From Antilocapra americana (taxonomy: Eukaryota; Chordata; Mammalia; Artiodactyla; Antilocapridae), in assembly GCA_007570785.1 (NCBI GenBank), contig ML662442.1, positions 35,971,818 to 36,035,817 of the forward strand: a DNA stretch of 64,000 bases, in the 5' to 3' direction. Under the pieces are notes generated by a model. It ran no database searches. It was not told the DNA's origin and worked only from the letters and a program-made list of their open reading frames with translations. How positions within the stretch are numbered: the stretch's first letter is position 1; every line of letters starts with the position of its first letter. Shown piece by piece: positions 52,952 through 64,000 of this stretch. Made by a program: the position numbers and the translations under genes.

Positions 52952-53023
52952 AGTGGGGAAATAGCCTGAGGCAAAATCAGGCTGTGGAGGCCTTGGGGAA
53001 ATACAGCCCATCTCCACATAATA

Positions 53024-53207
53024 CATATATTGTGTTTTCAGTTGCTCGGTCCTGTCACACTCTTTGTGGCCCCCTGGACTGGAGCCCACCAGGCTCCTCT
53101 GTCCGTGGGATTCTCCAGACAAGAATACTGGAGTGGGTTGCCATTTCCTCCTCCATCCCGACCCAGGGATTGAACGTGCGCCTCTTGCATCTCCTGCACG
53201 GGAAGTC
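53024..53207 (-). mobile_element. Bov-tA SINE with target-site duplication
   Basis: Reverse copy: 'cagttgctcggtcctgtcac', 'gacaagaatactggagtggg', 'acccagggattgaacgtgcg', 'cacgggaagtccc'. The sequence ccacataat occurs before it (53014-53022) and at its far end (53208-53216). It ends about 475 bp upstream of exon 11. Confidence 0.92.
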
Positions 53208-53670
53208 CCACATAATGCGTGGACTACAGCAAATTGTCTCCACCCTTGGGAGGAGCGTGGTGGTTTGATCTGGTTTTTATGTACCTCAGTAAGAGGAGAC
53301 GATGGTCTTTTATACTAAAGGATTCTTGAGGGTAACATTATAATTTACAACATTATTTAAAAGAGAAAGAAAAAAAAAATAGAAGTTTCCTAAATCCTGT
53401 TAGCCCTCCATCCAGACCAAACCTATGACATTCAACAGGTTTGTAGAATCAAGTTCAAAAGCCAGAATGTGAAGGGGCTTTGAAGCCCAGATGGGACTTG
53501 TTCAGGGTCGCAGAGGCAGGAACAGACCCCACAGCTGCTCGGTCCTAGGCCATATCCAGTCTCCCCTCCTCCGCGTCCTCCTCTGCAAACCTGACCCTAT
53601 GAGTGCACTTCCACCTGGCATTCCTTCCCCAGCCCCACGCCCAGAGCCGTGATCTCTGCCTGAGGAGTGA

Positions 53671-53850
<180 letters not shown>

Positions 53851-54360
53851 TGAGTGGATGTTCTCCCAACACTGTTTGGGGAGTCCTCACCCTGGTTGCC
53901 TTCTCAGCCCCATTGTCAGCTTTCTGCCAAGTGTGGAAATTTGAAGAACATGGACAGGTATTTAGCCAGGGAAAAGCAGAAGTGGGAGCCCCCATGGTAC
54001 ATAGACAAGCAGCCATCGTGAATTGTGTGCCAGGATTAATTCAGTTAGCAGCTGGAGAATGCTTCAGTCCACCCCAGTCCATGGGTTTGCTCCTCTCCCC
54101 TCTCAGTAGGAGTGTGTCCCTGGCTCCCAAGATAGAAATGTCACTGGCAGAACTGTACAGATGGAGTCTGTAGACCCTTCTGGGAAAGAGAAGGAGAAAG
54201 GCTCCCACTGCTTTTTGATTACGCCATAGCACTGACCCATGGCATGAACCTGGTGGGAAGATGCCAGGACCTGCCCTCTCTGCAGGCCCTACTCCAGGTG
54301 GCTGGAGAGAGCAGAGGCACAGAGGAAATGCAATATAGAAGCCAGTCACTACACGTTTCT

Positions 54361-54515
54361 TGGGTTTCTTGGGGATTGGGGGATTGTTTTAGGGGGAGAG
54401 AGGGTTGACTGCTCTACATAGCTAATTGGATCTCAGTTCCTGGACTAGAGATTGAACCTGACCCCCCAAAGTGAGAGCCTGGAATCCTAACCAGAAGGCC
54501 ACCAGGGTACTCCTT
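54361..54515 (-). mobile_element. CHR-type SINE with target-site duplication
   Basis: Reverse copy: 'gggttgactgctctacatag', 'cagttcctggactagagatt', 'gaaggccaccagggtactcc'. A 14-bp duplication (cactacacgtttct at 54347-54360, cactgcacgtttct at 54516-54529) with one mismatch bounds it. Confidence 0.85.
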
Positions 54516-54564
54516 CACTGCACGTTTCTGAATGATTGAAATACGCTTTACAAAAGCAAGTATG

Positions 54565-54963
54565 CGTACATGCTAAATCTCTTCAGTCGGGTCCAACTCT
54601 GAGACCCCATGGACTGTAACCTGCCAGGCTTCTCTGTCCGTGGGATTCTCTAGGCAGGAATACTGGCGTGGGTTTGCTGTGCACTCCCCCAGGGGATCTT
54701 CCTGACCCAAGGATCAAACCCCTGTCTCTTCTGTCTCCTGCATTGGCAGGCAGATTCTGTACCACTGGCGCCTCCTGAAAGTGAAAGTGTTAGTCACTCA
54801 GTCACATCTGACTTTTTGCCACCCTCTGGACTCTACTGTCCATGGAATTCTCCAGGAGTGGGTTGCCATTTCCTTCGCCAGGGAATCTTCCCAACCCAGG
54901 GATTGAATCTGGGTCTCTTGCATTGTATGCAGATTCTTTACCATCTGTGCCACTGGGGAAGCT
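54565..54963 (-). mobile_element. Double BovA-type SINE bounded by a single target-site duplication
   Basis: Two SINE bodies lie head to tail in the same (minus) orientation, joining near 54777. The first contains 'ggtccaactctgagacccca' and a head ending 'attggcaggcagattctgta'. The second contains 'ggactctactgtccatggaa' and ends 'gtgccactggggaagctc'. The perfect 13-bp duplication caaaagcaagtat lies only at the outer ends (54552-54564 and 54964-54976). Confidence 0.88.
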
Positions 54964-56154
54964 CAAAAGCAAGTATAGTGTAAAGAAATTGGAGATTCTT
55001 AAGCCCTGGAGTTTTTCTGGATTATGAGAGTCGTGCTCTCCAAAGAAACCATGGGTTTAGGTGATTCAGGCTTTAATTCATTAATTTAGACAGATACTGA
55101 TGTAAACGACACTTATGCTGTTTCACCTCCACGCTTTAATGGTTATAGCACAGGGATGATCTGCTTTCTGAAATGTTAAGGACATATTTTCCTGTTACTG
55201 TGGAGTGAAGAAAGAACATAGCTCCCCATCATGCCCTGCCTAAGAGAGGAGATTTTAAAAATTTAAAAAAATAATAATAAACACAGTGATAGAAACGATA
55301 GCAGAGATTACTGAGGAACTGAGAGCTCTTGCAAATCCTGGGTTTGTAATCGCATCTTTGCAGACAGAGGAGCCGGTGAGGGCAGATTAATTTGCAATCC
55401 CTTTGTTCCTTTTTTATGATTGTTTCTGGTCATCTTCGGAGAATGCAGAGAAGTAAAGAAGATCTCTTCCTGGGTTGGTCGTAAGCCTCAAGACTCCTCT
55501 AAGAGAGCCAGGTTGGCACAGAGGCAAAATTTGACAAATTCCCTGTCTCTGAAACGCCAGCACTGGGTGGTTAGAGATGTGGGCGGAAGTCAGTTTTATG
55601 GATGCTGCTGCAGCGGCTGCTGCTCCCTGTGTGCACAAGTGGGCAGCCGCTCTGGGAGTAGCCAGCCAGAAAGGGCTGCCCTAGAGGGCCCCAGAGTACC
55701 CAGCACAGGCGTTTCTGAATCTCTTCTCAAGGGGGAGAATTTCGTCAGTGCTCAGGATTTTGAAGATGTGAAGGCGCCTCTTTTTTTCATTGTCTGAATT
55801 TTGAATGAATTTCTTCCTGAGCCCCCCAGGTTTAGCCACCCGATGTGTTGGGGCAGGAGGGCAAGGTTAATGTCTTGCATTTCTGTGAAACCTTTACTTC
55901 CAGGAAGACAAAGCCGCTTTTTGTTTCTCAGGGTCACACAGGAGCCCAGACAAAGGGGTGGGAGCGGGGGGCCTGGGAGGAGGAAGGCAGGTGTGCGTTT
56001 CTGAGGGAGAGTCTATTGTCCAGTTTGGTTTAGGCAGAAAGAAAAAACAGTCTCCTTTTACAACTGAGGCAGGATTTTCATTCATTCAGCTTAGCATCGG
56101 TCAGTGTGATTGTGCCTGGCGTGATTACCTAGGAAATGAGTAGTGTGAATAAGA

Positions 56155-56290
56155 CATTCATACTCTCAGCAAACATTGATGAGAACAGGCCTGAAGGAGG
56201 ACACCGTTTTAGTTCCTGGAGGATAGAACAGTGAGCAGAGAAATAAATTCAGTCCCTGCACTCATAGAGCTTACAGTTAGAAGGATGAAA
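56155..56290 (-). mobile_element. L2 LINE fragment
   Basis: Reverse L2: 'gatagaacagtgagcagaga', 'cagtccctgcactcatagag', 'cttacagttag'. Confidence 0.62.
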
Positions 56291-58079
56291 TTTACATCCG
56301 ATCCGGGTAGAAAGCAGCCCTTTTTTATTGCTCTCTGTAATTAGAGGAAATCATCTTTGGGGGATGTGATTGTTGAACTCACTCACTGTGGGCCCCCAGT
56401 CTCAATCCTGATAATGAGCCAAGGGCTCCAGATTCTGGTGTCAGAATCTGGTCCTGAGAAGGGCTTTTGACTCAGAATCCTGTGAAGATGGCCAAGGAGT
56501 TTGACAAGAGAACTCAGTCCACTTTATCATGCCTAGTTATACACTCGGAGCAACCGCTGATGTGCTGGGGGCTTTAATAGCCGTCCGGATTCTGTGAGGG
56601 TGGCCGAGCAAAAGGGCCATGTCTGGGAAGCTTCAGGGAGAAGAAGGTACATAGGCTTTCCCCTTCACACTGAGGAAGAATGATCCCAGACAAGGATGGA
56701 TGTATGGGAAGGCGCCAGGGCCTGGGTGGAGGCCACCAGGATATGAGCCTGTGGAGAAGGCTGTGAGGTGTGGTTACCTGGCCCGACCCGTGGAGAGGGC
56801 CTGGTGCAGCCCCACAGGGAGGCCTGGCCCGTCTGTAGCAGGGGCCTGGAGCTGTGTCAGCGGGGAGTGACAGGAGCCACAGAAAGTTGTTCCCAAACCT
56901 ATTGCTCACCATGGATGCTGCTTGTTTTTGTTCTCAGTGTAACTGTAATCATATTTAATTGTGCCTCCAATCTCACAGTACACTCTTCTTGAGGGAGAGG
57001 CTTTTACAGAAGGATTCCAATTACAGGATGATTACCTTAACGAAGGAGAACAATTCCTAAGGAACAGTTTCTTTCAGCCTCGTCCAGTGGCACCCCAGAA
57101 GGAAGGCCCTTCCTGTCCTCATTCTCGCCGTCTCTTGGAGCGACCGGGTTGGCGGTGTGTGCTGAGGGGCTGCCTCTCCACTAACCAGAGTCCTTGTGCC
57201 CGGGGGTAGCACCCAGGACAGACGCCCAGACCTGTCACTGGGATTCCTGTTCTAACTTCTCGATGCAGTTATTTCTCAGTTGGCTAGAGTGTATTTTGAA
57301 GTAATTCTTGTTTTAAGAGCAGTAGGCAGTGATACATTTTCCTTTGATACTTGAGAATGGCCTCCTGTCATCTTTATGCACAGGAAAGGTACTTTGGCGG
57401 GTAGTGAGGATGAGGGTCAAGGGAGAGACGAAAGTGACTTCTAAATGGATTTTATGAACGCTTTCCAGGCAGTTTTGCCCAGTGTGAAAGAGAGTCCAGA
57501 AAAAGGATCAGAGAAGGAACTTGGAATAGTATTTGGAAGGTGTAACTGAATGAAGGGCTAAAGGAAGGAGGCAAAAATAAAACATTGGGTTGGTTGGTTA
57601 TTTAGCAAGTTTTACAAATCGGATGTTTTGAAAGGAAGGGAAGAATGAGAATCTCAAATTAAGTGAAAGCCTGGAAGCCAAATTAAAAATACTAAAATGT
57701 GATTCTGAGATTAACAGGGAGGTAGTGGAGAGGAGTCTCATCACCCTACCAAGACAAAGAAGGTTGCTTCCAAGATGTGTAACAAAGATGCTCTGAAGAA
57801 CAGCTCTGTTTTCCAGATTCCCCGAGCCTGACCTGAGTGCCTCCTCAGCCGAGCTGTGCAGCTTGCTTTACTATAAGCCAAGGCTCAGAACCATTCTTTG
57901 CATCAAGATTATATCTGATTTTATGCCAATAAATTGTTACATATGAGAATTGAAAGTACTTAAAACTGTTTTCTAGGATTGATGCATCAAATCTGAGTAA
58001 TGCATTTTAACCTATTTTTTTTTTCACCTCCAAATCCTTCTTTTCTCCTTTGTCTCCACTGTCACTGCCCCACGGCAGG

Positions 58080-58275
58080 CTGTCATCCTCTGCTGCAGGA
58101 ACCCCCGTCATGGAACTTCCAACTTCCTGTCTCTCCCCCGCCACCAGCCCCAGCATCTATCATTGTCACTAGCAGAGTTATCCTAGAAACAGATCTGCTT
58201 ACACTACCTCTGCCAGTTAAAAAGTCCATGGCTCCCACTTGCCTTTCAGATAAACTCCAGAAGCCTTCGTCTGGT
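58080..58275 (+). mobile_element. L2 LINE fragment, plus orientation
   Basis: 'taaaaagtccatggctccca', 'cagataaactccagaagcct' and 'ggtgtagtcc' fit the L2 region upstream of its 3' end. Weak. Confidence 0.48.
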
Positions 58276-58292
58276 GTAGTCCTTCTTAACTC

Positions 58293-58700
58293 TTTCCTTC
58301 AGTCATTCCACAAATATTTATTGAGCACCTACTATATGCCAGGTACCGTGTAGGTCCCCGGGAGTGTAGCAGTGAACCAATAGACAAAAACTGCCCTCCC
58401 AAATTTCTCACTCCTCAGAGGAGACAGATGATCATCAAAGACAAATAAGCAAAATACATTCCACATTGGCTGGTGGCAATGGGTAGGGAGGAGAATAAAA
58501 TGGGGAAGGGCAGAGAGGGTGGCAAGGGAGGACATCACCAGGAAGGTGACCTCTGAGGAGGAAGGCTCAGGTTAACCGGGGGAGGAGACACCCTTCGGAG
58601 GGAACCAGCGCACAGAGGCTCTGAAGAAGCAGTGTGGGTGGAGCAGGAGGGCCCAGAGGCCCCGGACAGATCAAGGGGGCCTCTGAGGCCATGGTTAGGG
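58293..58700 (-). mobile_element. L2 LINE 3' end
   Basis: Reverse L2: 'cattccacaaatatttattg', 'agcacctactatatgccagg', 'gtgtagcagtgaaccaatag', then 'aggaaggtgacctctgagga' and 'ctgaagaagcagtgtgggtg'. One of the longer L2 copies here. Confidence 0.72.
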
Positions 58701-59052
58701 CATTCGCTCTCAGCAAGGTGAGGACTGACTGAGGGGCTTTGACTGTGTGACATCACCAGACACAACTTCTCTTGTGCTGCTTCTGACCCTTGTCACCAAG
58801 AGATTTCTCCCAAAAGTGCAGGCCTGTCCTCTCAGCTCCACTCTCTGCCTCAGAATCCGTCCAGCCCTAACCCAAAGGCCCCCCTCCTCTCTGTTGCCTT
58901 CTCCACATCTCTTCCTGCGTTGCTCTTTCTGCTTGCTCCCATGCCACTGGGTACCTCTCTGTTGGAGCCCTTGGCTGTGAGTCTCTGTTTCCCAGTAGCT
59001 CTGAACCCTGAGAAGGGGGCTCCTTTGCTAGACTCTCAGTAAGTCTTAAGCG

Positions 59053-59102
59053 GATGGATGAAAGAATGGGTGGAGGGCTGGAGGGCTGGATGGATGGATG
59101 TG
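59053..59102. repeat. Imperfect GGAT/GGAG simple repeat
   Basis: GGATGGATG and GGAGGGCTGGAGGGCTGG units, about 50 bp. Confidence 0.8.
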
Positions 59103-60857
59103 TGGGCAGAGGGGAGAAAAAGATTAGCCCAAGAGGCTTTTGAAATAAGATTTTGCCCATAGCCTGCAAAACCTTTCAACTCTATTTCATCATCTCCCAA
59201 CATAAATAAGGCGTGTTTTTCCCAGCCACAGAGTAGCCTCTGTCCTCAAAGTTGTTCTGGGAAATTGACCCCATGGTCAGTTCAAACACCACATCCCAGC
59301 ACCATTCTAGGTGGAATGTCCTGGCCGTTCTGAGCCCTGGCTCTCCACTGAACACCTGCTTTGGGAATTTGGCAGGATCTGGCAAAGCAGGAACATTCTC
59401 TTAACCATATCACATTTATTCATGCATTTGCAGCGCTTTCAATTCTTTTACCAACTGACAGCTGCCTGACTTTCATGAATGCATCTAGTCGTTTGATAAT
59501 GACTTGAAGAGGAAGATAAATTAGTGAATGTATAGCACTTTCCTTGAAGAATTACAAGTCTCCACCTTCAATGTCCCTCTGCCCCACTCAGATGCCTTCC
59601 GACAGAGCCTGAACTATAGATCTAAATTCCTCTGTGTTCAGCAGCCCATCATTGTCACCCGCATTCTTATCCCCATTGTGCCCAACATGATAACAGGGGC
59701 AGGTTTCTCCTGGGGGAGGAAGAGGTCAGAACTCTCCAGCCAGCAGAATGGGAATCGGAATGGAACTTCAAATCTCAGCCAAGGGTGCTTAGTCTTCTGC
59801 CTTCCCTGCTCCCACCCACGGTCCTCAGGCTTTGCTTTTTTGGTTCCTGTTGTTCCCTCCAGAGGAGTCCTGCCTGGAATGCCCAGGAGTCTTGTTGTTA
59901 CCTCCCCCGACAACGTTTCTCTTGGCCCGTGTGGCTGGTGGAGGAGAGTGCAGGAGAAGGGGCAGACAGGGAGGGACTCTCTGTTCCCCAGTCCTACCTT
60001 CTGCTGCTCTTCTGCACCCCTGTGCATTTCCATGGCCTGCCCAGTGGGCACCCTCACCTCTGTCACTTTTTCACTGTTACTGGGACAAAGGAGCTGTTCA
60101 TGATACTGTATTATCAACTTTAACTTGTGTGTTATGGCACCTGAGTAGCTGTCATTTCTGTGTTTATTAATAGAGTGGGTTTCATAAAAACAGGTGTCCT
60201 AAGCTTATCTGGTTAAGATGCGGAAGGAGAAACAGGAGTCATCGTTGTGCTGCCTCAAGGTCACTCCTTTATTTTCAGCTCTCCTCTTTGAGCAACATCT
60301 ATCTGCCCAGAGTCTGTACTTTGATCTCATAACCAAAACCGAACTGGACGTGTCCCAGCTGTAGCCCAGTAAGATAACCAGAGCACATGGGTATCTGATA
60401 GCACGCGCCCGTGCTGAGCAAGCGCCATTCACGGCACTCGCCTTCCTTCCCCCAACCCTGCACTCCCAGCACCGCTCAGCAGACAAGTAAACAGAAGGGC
60501 TTTTTACAGGGTTTGTGTAGAGAAGCCAGGGGGAGCCTCTGACAAAAAGCCTGATGCACAATAGCGTCTAATTTCCTTTCAACAGAAAGCTCGGTTTGCA
60601 GAAGTAAGCTGCATATCTGAGAACCTGAGGGCCTAATTATTCACATGGCACAAAAATCCAGGCTCTTGCAACCCCTAGTCCAATCCAGATACAAACCTGG
60701 GTGGGTAACAGCAAAAAATCCCCATTTGTGTAGCCACAGCCCCTGGAAGATCCATATTAGGAAGCTGAAATGGAGGGCTGTCAAGCCCAGCACCCTCCGT
60801 TCATAGAAGACACTTCAGAGAGCTGAAAGCACAGTGAATGTGGAGATATTCCATTGA

Positions 60858-60925
60858 CAAATAGAGAAACTGAGGCAGAGGAAGTCAATCACCTGCTGAG
60901 ACACAGAGCTGAAGGAGTAAAGTGG
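60858..60925 (-). mobile_element. Possible MIR fragment
   Basis: 'aaatagagaaactgaggcag' with 'cacctgctgagacacagagc' resembles the reverse MIR core; short. Confidence 0.4.
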
Positions 60926-60956
60926 CTGTGCAATGAAAATGGTTTTCTTAACTGTG

Positions 60957-61070
60957 GAAGTCGCTCAGTCGTTCAACTCTTTGCAACCCTATGGACTATA
61001 CAGTCCGTGGAATCCTCCAGGCCACAATACTGGAGTGGGTAGACTTTTACTTCTCCAGGGGATCTTCCTT
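60957..61070 (-). mobile_element. BovA/Bov-tA SINE, truncated
   Basis: Reverse body: 'gaagtcgctcagtcgttcaa', 'ctctttgcaaccctatggac', 'ccacaatactggagtgggta', 'ccaggggatcttcctt'. The tRNA head is missing. Confidence 0.9.
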
Positions 61071-62063
61071 GGAGATCAAAAAAAAAAAAAGCGAGGAGAT
61101 ACCACCGAGTTAACATCTAGCTCAAGAAAGAGGCATAGGAAAGTGTAAAATAAAAGGAGGGAGGAGAAAAAGGAGAGACGGGATGGAAAATGCACACACG
61201 TGAAAGCAGACACTGGTGGCAACCACATGTAGTCAGGATTGGAAAGTGAGAGCTGGAAACTTGACCTTAATTCAGGAACCGAGAGGAAGCCAGCAGCATG
61301 ATTTGGAAGGATAATCCGGTCATGATGGCAGGAAGTGAATTTGGTCCACTTGGCCAGAGAACCTCAGCTGCAGCGTTTGGGGCAGACCGGCTGGAAATGA
61401 GGCCAGCAGTGACCATGCTTGAGAGCCTGAAAGGCAGGGTGGCAGGAGGGCCCCATGGAAGGTGCAGGAAGAGGTATCTGAAAGCAAGCCCCGGCACCGC
61501 AGACGCCGCAGGTGTTCTGTGACTGAGTCCCACTGGGTTAGGTGCCCGGTGAGAGTGACCTGTGGAAATGGTCCTTTTTCCTGACTGAGCCCAAGGAGAG
61601 CAGGAAGGTAAGGAACCACTGAGGTAGGGGCAGAGGAGGGCAGGCTGTAGTGAGAACAGCCAGTGTGTCTGCTCGCCTGTGCTCCTCCTCTGACGTGGAG
61701 CTTGGGAACCGGGCAACATGCCCTGGGGAGCTTTGTGCCCATAATATGGTTAGATGCCACAGGCTGGCATAGAGCACCCTCCTGTTAAAAAACACTCTCT
61801 ATCGTAGCTGCCACTAAGAACTGTTGGTGACAAAGTTTTCCTAAAACATACAACCATGTTTTAAAGTTTCTGCCTCTTCAGTTTCTCCCTAAGAAGGAAA
61901 AAATAGGCAGAACGTTCCCAGGCAGCCTCCTCCCCACCCCAACCCGCTTCCTCAATTGGAAGTAAGATACAAAGATTCTTCCCTTTCCCCATGTTCCTCA
62001 GGACTCCGCGGATCTCCCTAAACTCAATGTCGTATATGTCCCCTTCCTAGTCCCTGGCCCTCA

Positions 62064-62281
62064 CCTTCCCTGATGGCTCAGATGGTAAAGAATCTGCCTG
62101 TAATCCAGGAGATCTGGGTTCGATCCCTGGGTTGGGAAGATCCCCTGGAGAAGGGAATGGCTACCCACTCCAGTATTCTTGCCTGGAGAATTCCATGGAC
62201 AGAGGAGCCTGGCAGGCTACAGTCCCTGGGGTCGCAAAGAGTCGGACATGACTGAAGCGACTAACACTTTCACTTTTTTTT
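62064..62281 (+). mobile_element. Bov-tA SINE, best preserved copy in the window
   Basis: Nearly consensus from 'ccttccctgatggctcagat', through the B box 'gggttcgatccctgggttgg', 'agtattcttgcctggagaat' and 'gtcgcaaagagtcggacatg', to the tail. The low divergence suggests a relatively recent insertion compared with the other copies. Confidence 0.95.
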
Positions 62282-64000
62282 CACTTTCAAACAGAGCTCA
62301 TGAAATAGTAGTATGAAGAGGAAAGTCCATTTTTACTAAAAAGCAATTCTTAAATATGATTTTTCAAAGTTCTTATAGACAGGAATACTCTTTTTTGAAA
62401 AAATATGAACACAGCCCACAAATGGGCTGTTGTTTGTGGAGTGGAAAGTGACCCAAGCCTTGCTGAGCGAGCATCTCTTGGTTGTGCAGTTTGCACTGCC
62501 GGGGACCATCGTGAAGGTGCTGGGTCCACTTCTGGTTTATGGATGCTTGGAAAAGAGCTAATCCCATTCAGACTGTCATTGTCAACCAAGTACATTGTCT
62601 TATATCCCACTTTTCTGGCAAAACTGATGTTGGTATGTTGCTTGTTGGCCTGGTGCGTCGAATTGGTTTTGTGTGCTCTCCATGCTGGGAGAACCTGGGG
62701 AGTGGCATGAGAGGGGGGAAAGGAGAAGCAAGAAGAGGATGCAGGCAGAAAGGAGGTGGAGGGCATGGACAGGAGCTGCCTGTAAGGCCAGCTGGTGCCC
62801 TATACCACGAGGGACAAGGCCTAGTTCCATCCCTGGTCCCAGCTGCCCAGGGAACAGGCTGCTTCCCTAGATGCTACATGTTGAGGGTCGAGCTGTGTCC
62901 CCAACTCAGGCAGAGCACTGGAGAAACAGGCTTGACCCAGGTGGCCAATTAAACTTTCCATTGGTGGAGACTGGATCAAGACTTTAAAAATACATGAAAT
63001 CTTTCCATTTGAGTAGTTTGTTTTTTAATGACATAAGGGCTGCAGAGCAATAGGAGAATGATTAGCTAAGCCGTGTGGTGTGGTTTTGGATGATCCCAGT
63101 GCCAGAATGAAGCATCAGAAGGAGGCATTTGGGTTTGGGCAGGGGATGTAACCACCTCCAGCAGGGCCTGTCAGACCTTCTGAGGTTCAGACCATTCACC
63201 TGTCTCTCCTCCAGTTCTCACAGGGTCCTGGCAGGACCAGGGACAAGGGGGACTTCTGCAGGTTCAGGCATGTGTCTTCTGAGATGATATGAAACCAAGG
63301 ACTGAGCTGAAATACAAAGCACAGACTTTGGAGAAGGGCAGTCCTGGTATGGGCTCATGCCTCTTCCTAACCTTTCTGGGCTCCTGGAATGGTGACTGCT
63401 GTCCACTCATGCCGGAGCGTCACAGTCAAAACCCTTGGGGCTGGACGTGCTTCACTGTCAGACTTGGTTTTCTTTTTTGAAAGTCCATATCGTGCTTAGA
63501 CCATAATTTGTGTAACACTTAGGAGGGTCTGGGGCTGCACTCTGTGTTCAGACACATCCTAAGTTCTTCAGCAACGTGTATAAATGAAAAACAGTCGAGC
63601 GCCTCACACCAGGTCAGGTTTTATAGCCAAATAAGGTGAGTTCAGATCAGTTTACTGCCAGGGAAGTTCCCAGAACGTGTGCTTTGCAGAGCTTGTTGGA
63701 TTGGGAGTTGTGGGTGAGGAAATGCTGGTCCTTGTCCCTTGCCCTGTTTGTCCAGAGCACTGTGGGACACTCCAGTGGCAACCCCAGCATCTCCCCTTGC
63801 TTCCAGCCCCTCCTCCCCCACTCCACCCTGACTTATCAAAATGAGTTTTCAGTGGTTGGAAGAGGACGTAAGGTAATTAACTACAGAGCTGACCAATCAT
63901 CCAACTGAAAAGGGCCCCTGTGAAGTCAGGCATGGCATGGAGGAAGGGGACCCAGATTCAACTACCGAGCCTCTCTCACTAAAATAAGGGTCACTGCCAA

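Noticed and set aside
59528..60103. Longest open frame in the window, 191 codons, plus strand
   Set aside because: The product resembles no family I know, has no domain or splice logic, and is overlapped by a 159-codon frame on the other strand. It lies deep in intron 11. A chance frame in GC-rich sequence is the simpler reading.
62064..62281. tRNA-like segments (B-box 'ggttcgatccc') as tRNA genes
   Set aside because: They belong to Bov-tA and CHR SINEs. The sequences do not fold into a complete cloverleaf with an anticodon arm and are followed by SINE bodies.

Overview
This window is ruminant nuclear DNA carrying most of FYN, a Src-family tyrosine kinase gene, on the plus strand. The coding exons translate to an almost textbook mammalian Fyn. 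The introns hold ruminant-specific repeats (Bov-tA/BovA SINEs, a BovB RTE LINE, CHR-type tRNA SINEs) together with old mammalian repeats (MIR, L2, L1M, MER5, MER20). That combination indicates cattle or a close relative (Bos, Bubalus, Ovis, Capra); I cannot settle the species from sequence alone.

Layout. Positions 1-13264 are intron or upstream sequence with no coding exon that I can see. The first coding exon (exon 2 in SRC-family numbering) has ATG at 13276. Exons 3-6 (15346-15442, 21788-21886, 24565-24668, 25637-25786) encode the SH3 and SH2 domains. They are followed by two alternative exons, 7A (28381-28545) and 7B (28919-29074), which encode the SH2-kinase linker and the glycine loop in the brain-type FynB and the lymphocyte-type FynT forms. 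Exons 8-11 (32819-32998, 35185-35261, 35348-35501, 53690-53821) encode the kinase domain through the region after the activation loop. With 7A the exons sum to 1405 coding nucleotides (468 codons plus one base). The full-length protein of 537 residues would need 209 more nucleotides, so the last exon (C-lobe end, C-terminal regulatory tyrosine, stop, 3' UTR) lies beyond position 64000. All visible splice junctions are GT-AG and all phases join correctly.

Non-coding content. Intron 10 is 18.2 kb and contains a CpG-island-like block at about 42489-42892 with no repeat in it. Intron 4-3 style spaces are otherwise filled by repeats: a 5'-truncated, frameshifted BovB LINE in intron 7 (30087-31130), about a dozen ruminant SINEs (several with clear target-site duplications), nested hAT-type DNA transposons in intron 8, a MER20 copy upstream of exon 2, and microsatellites.

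The most interesting signals concern alternative splicing. Two overlapping UGCAUG motifs lie 51-60 nt upstream of exon 7B, where RBFOX proteins would be expected to repress it; this would fit the neuronal preference for 7A. Exon 7A also has the weaker donor site. I found no other gene, no RNA gene, and no sign of a new multi-gene system. The long open frames elsewhere look like chance or repeat-derived frames.
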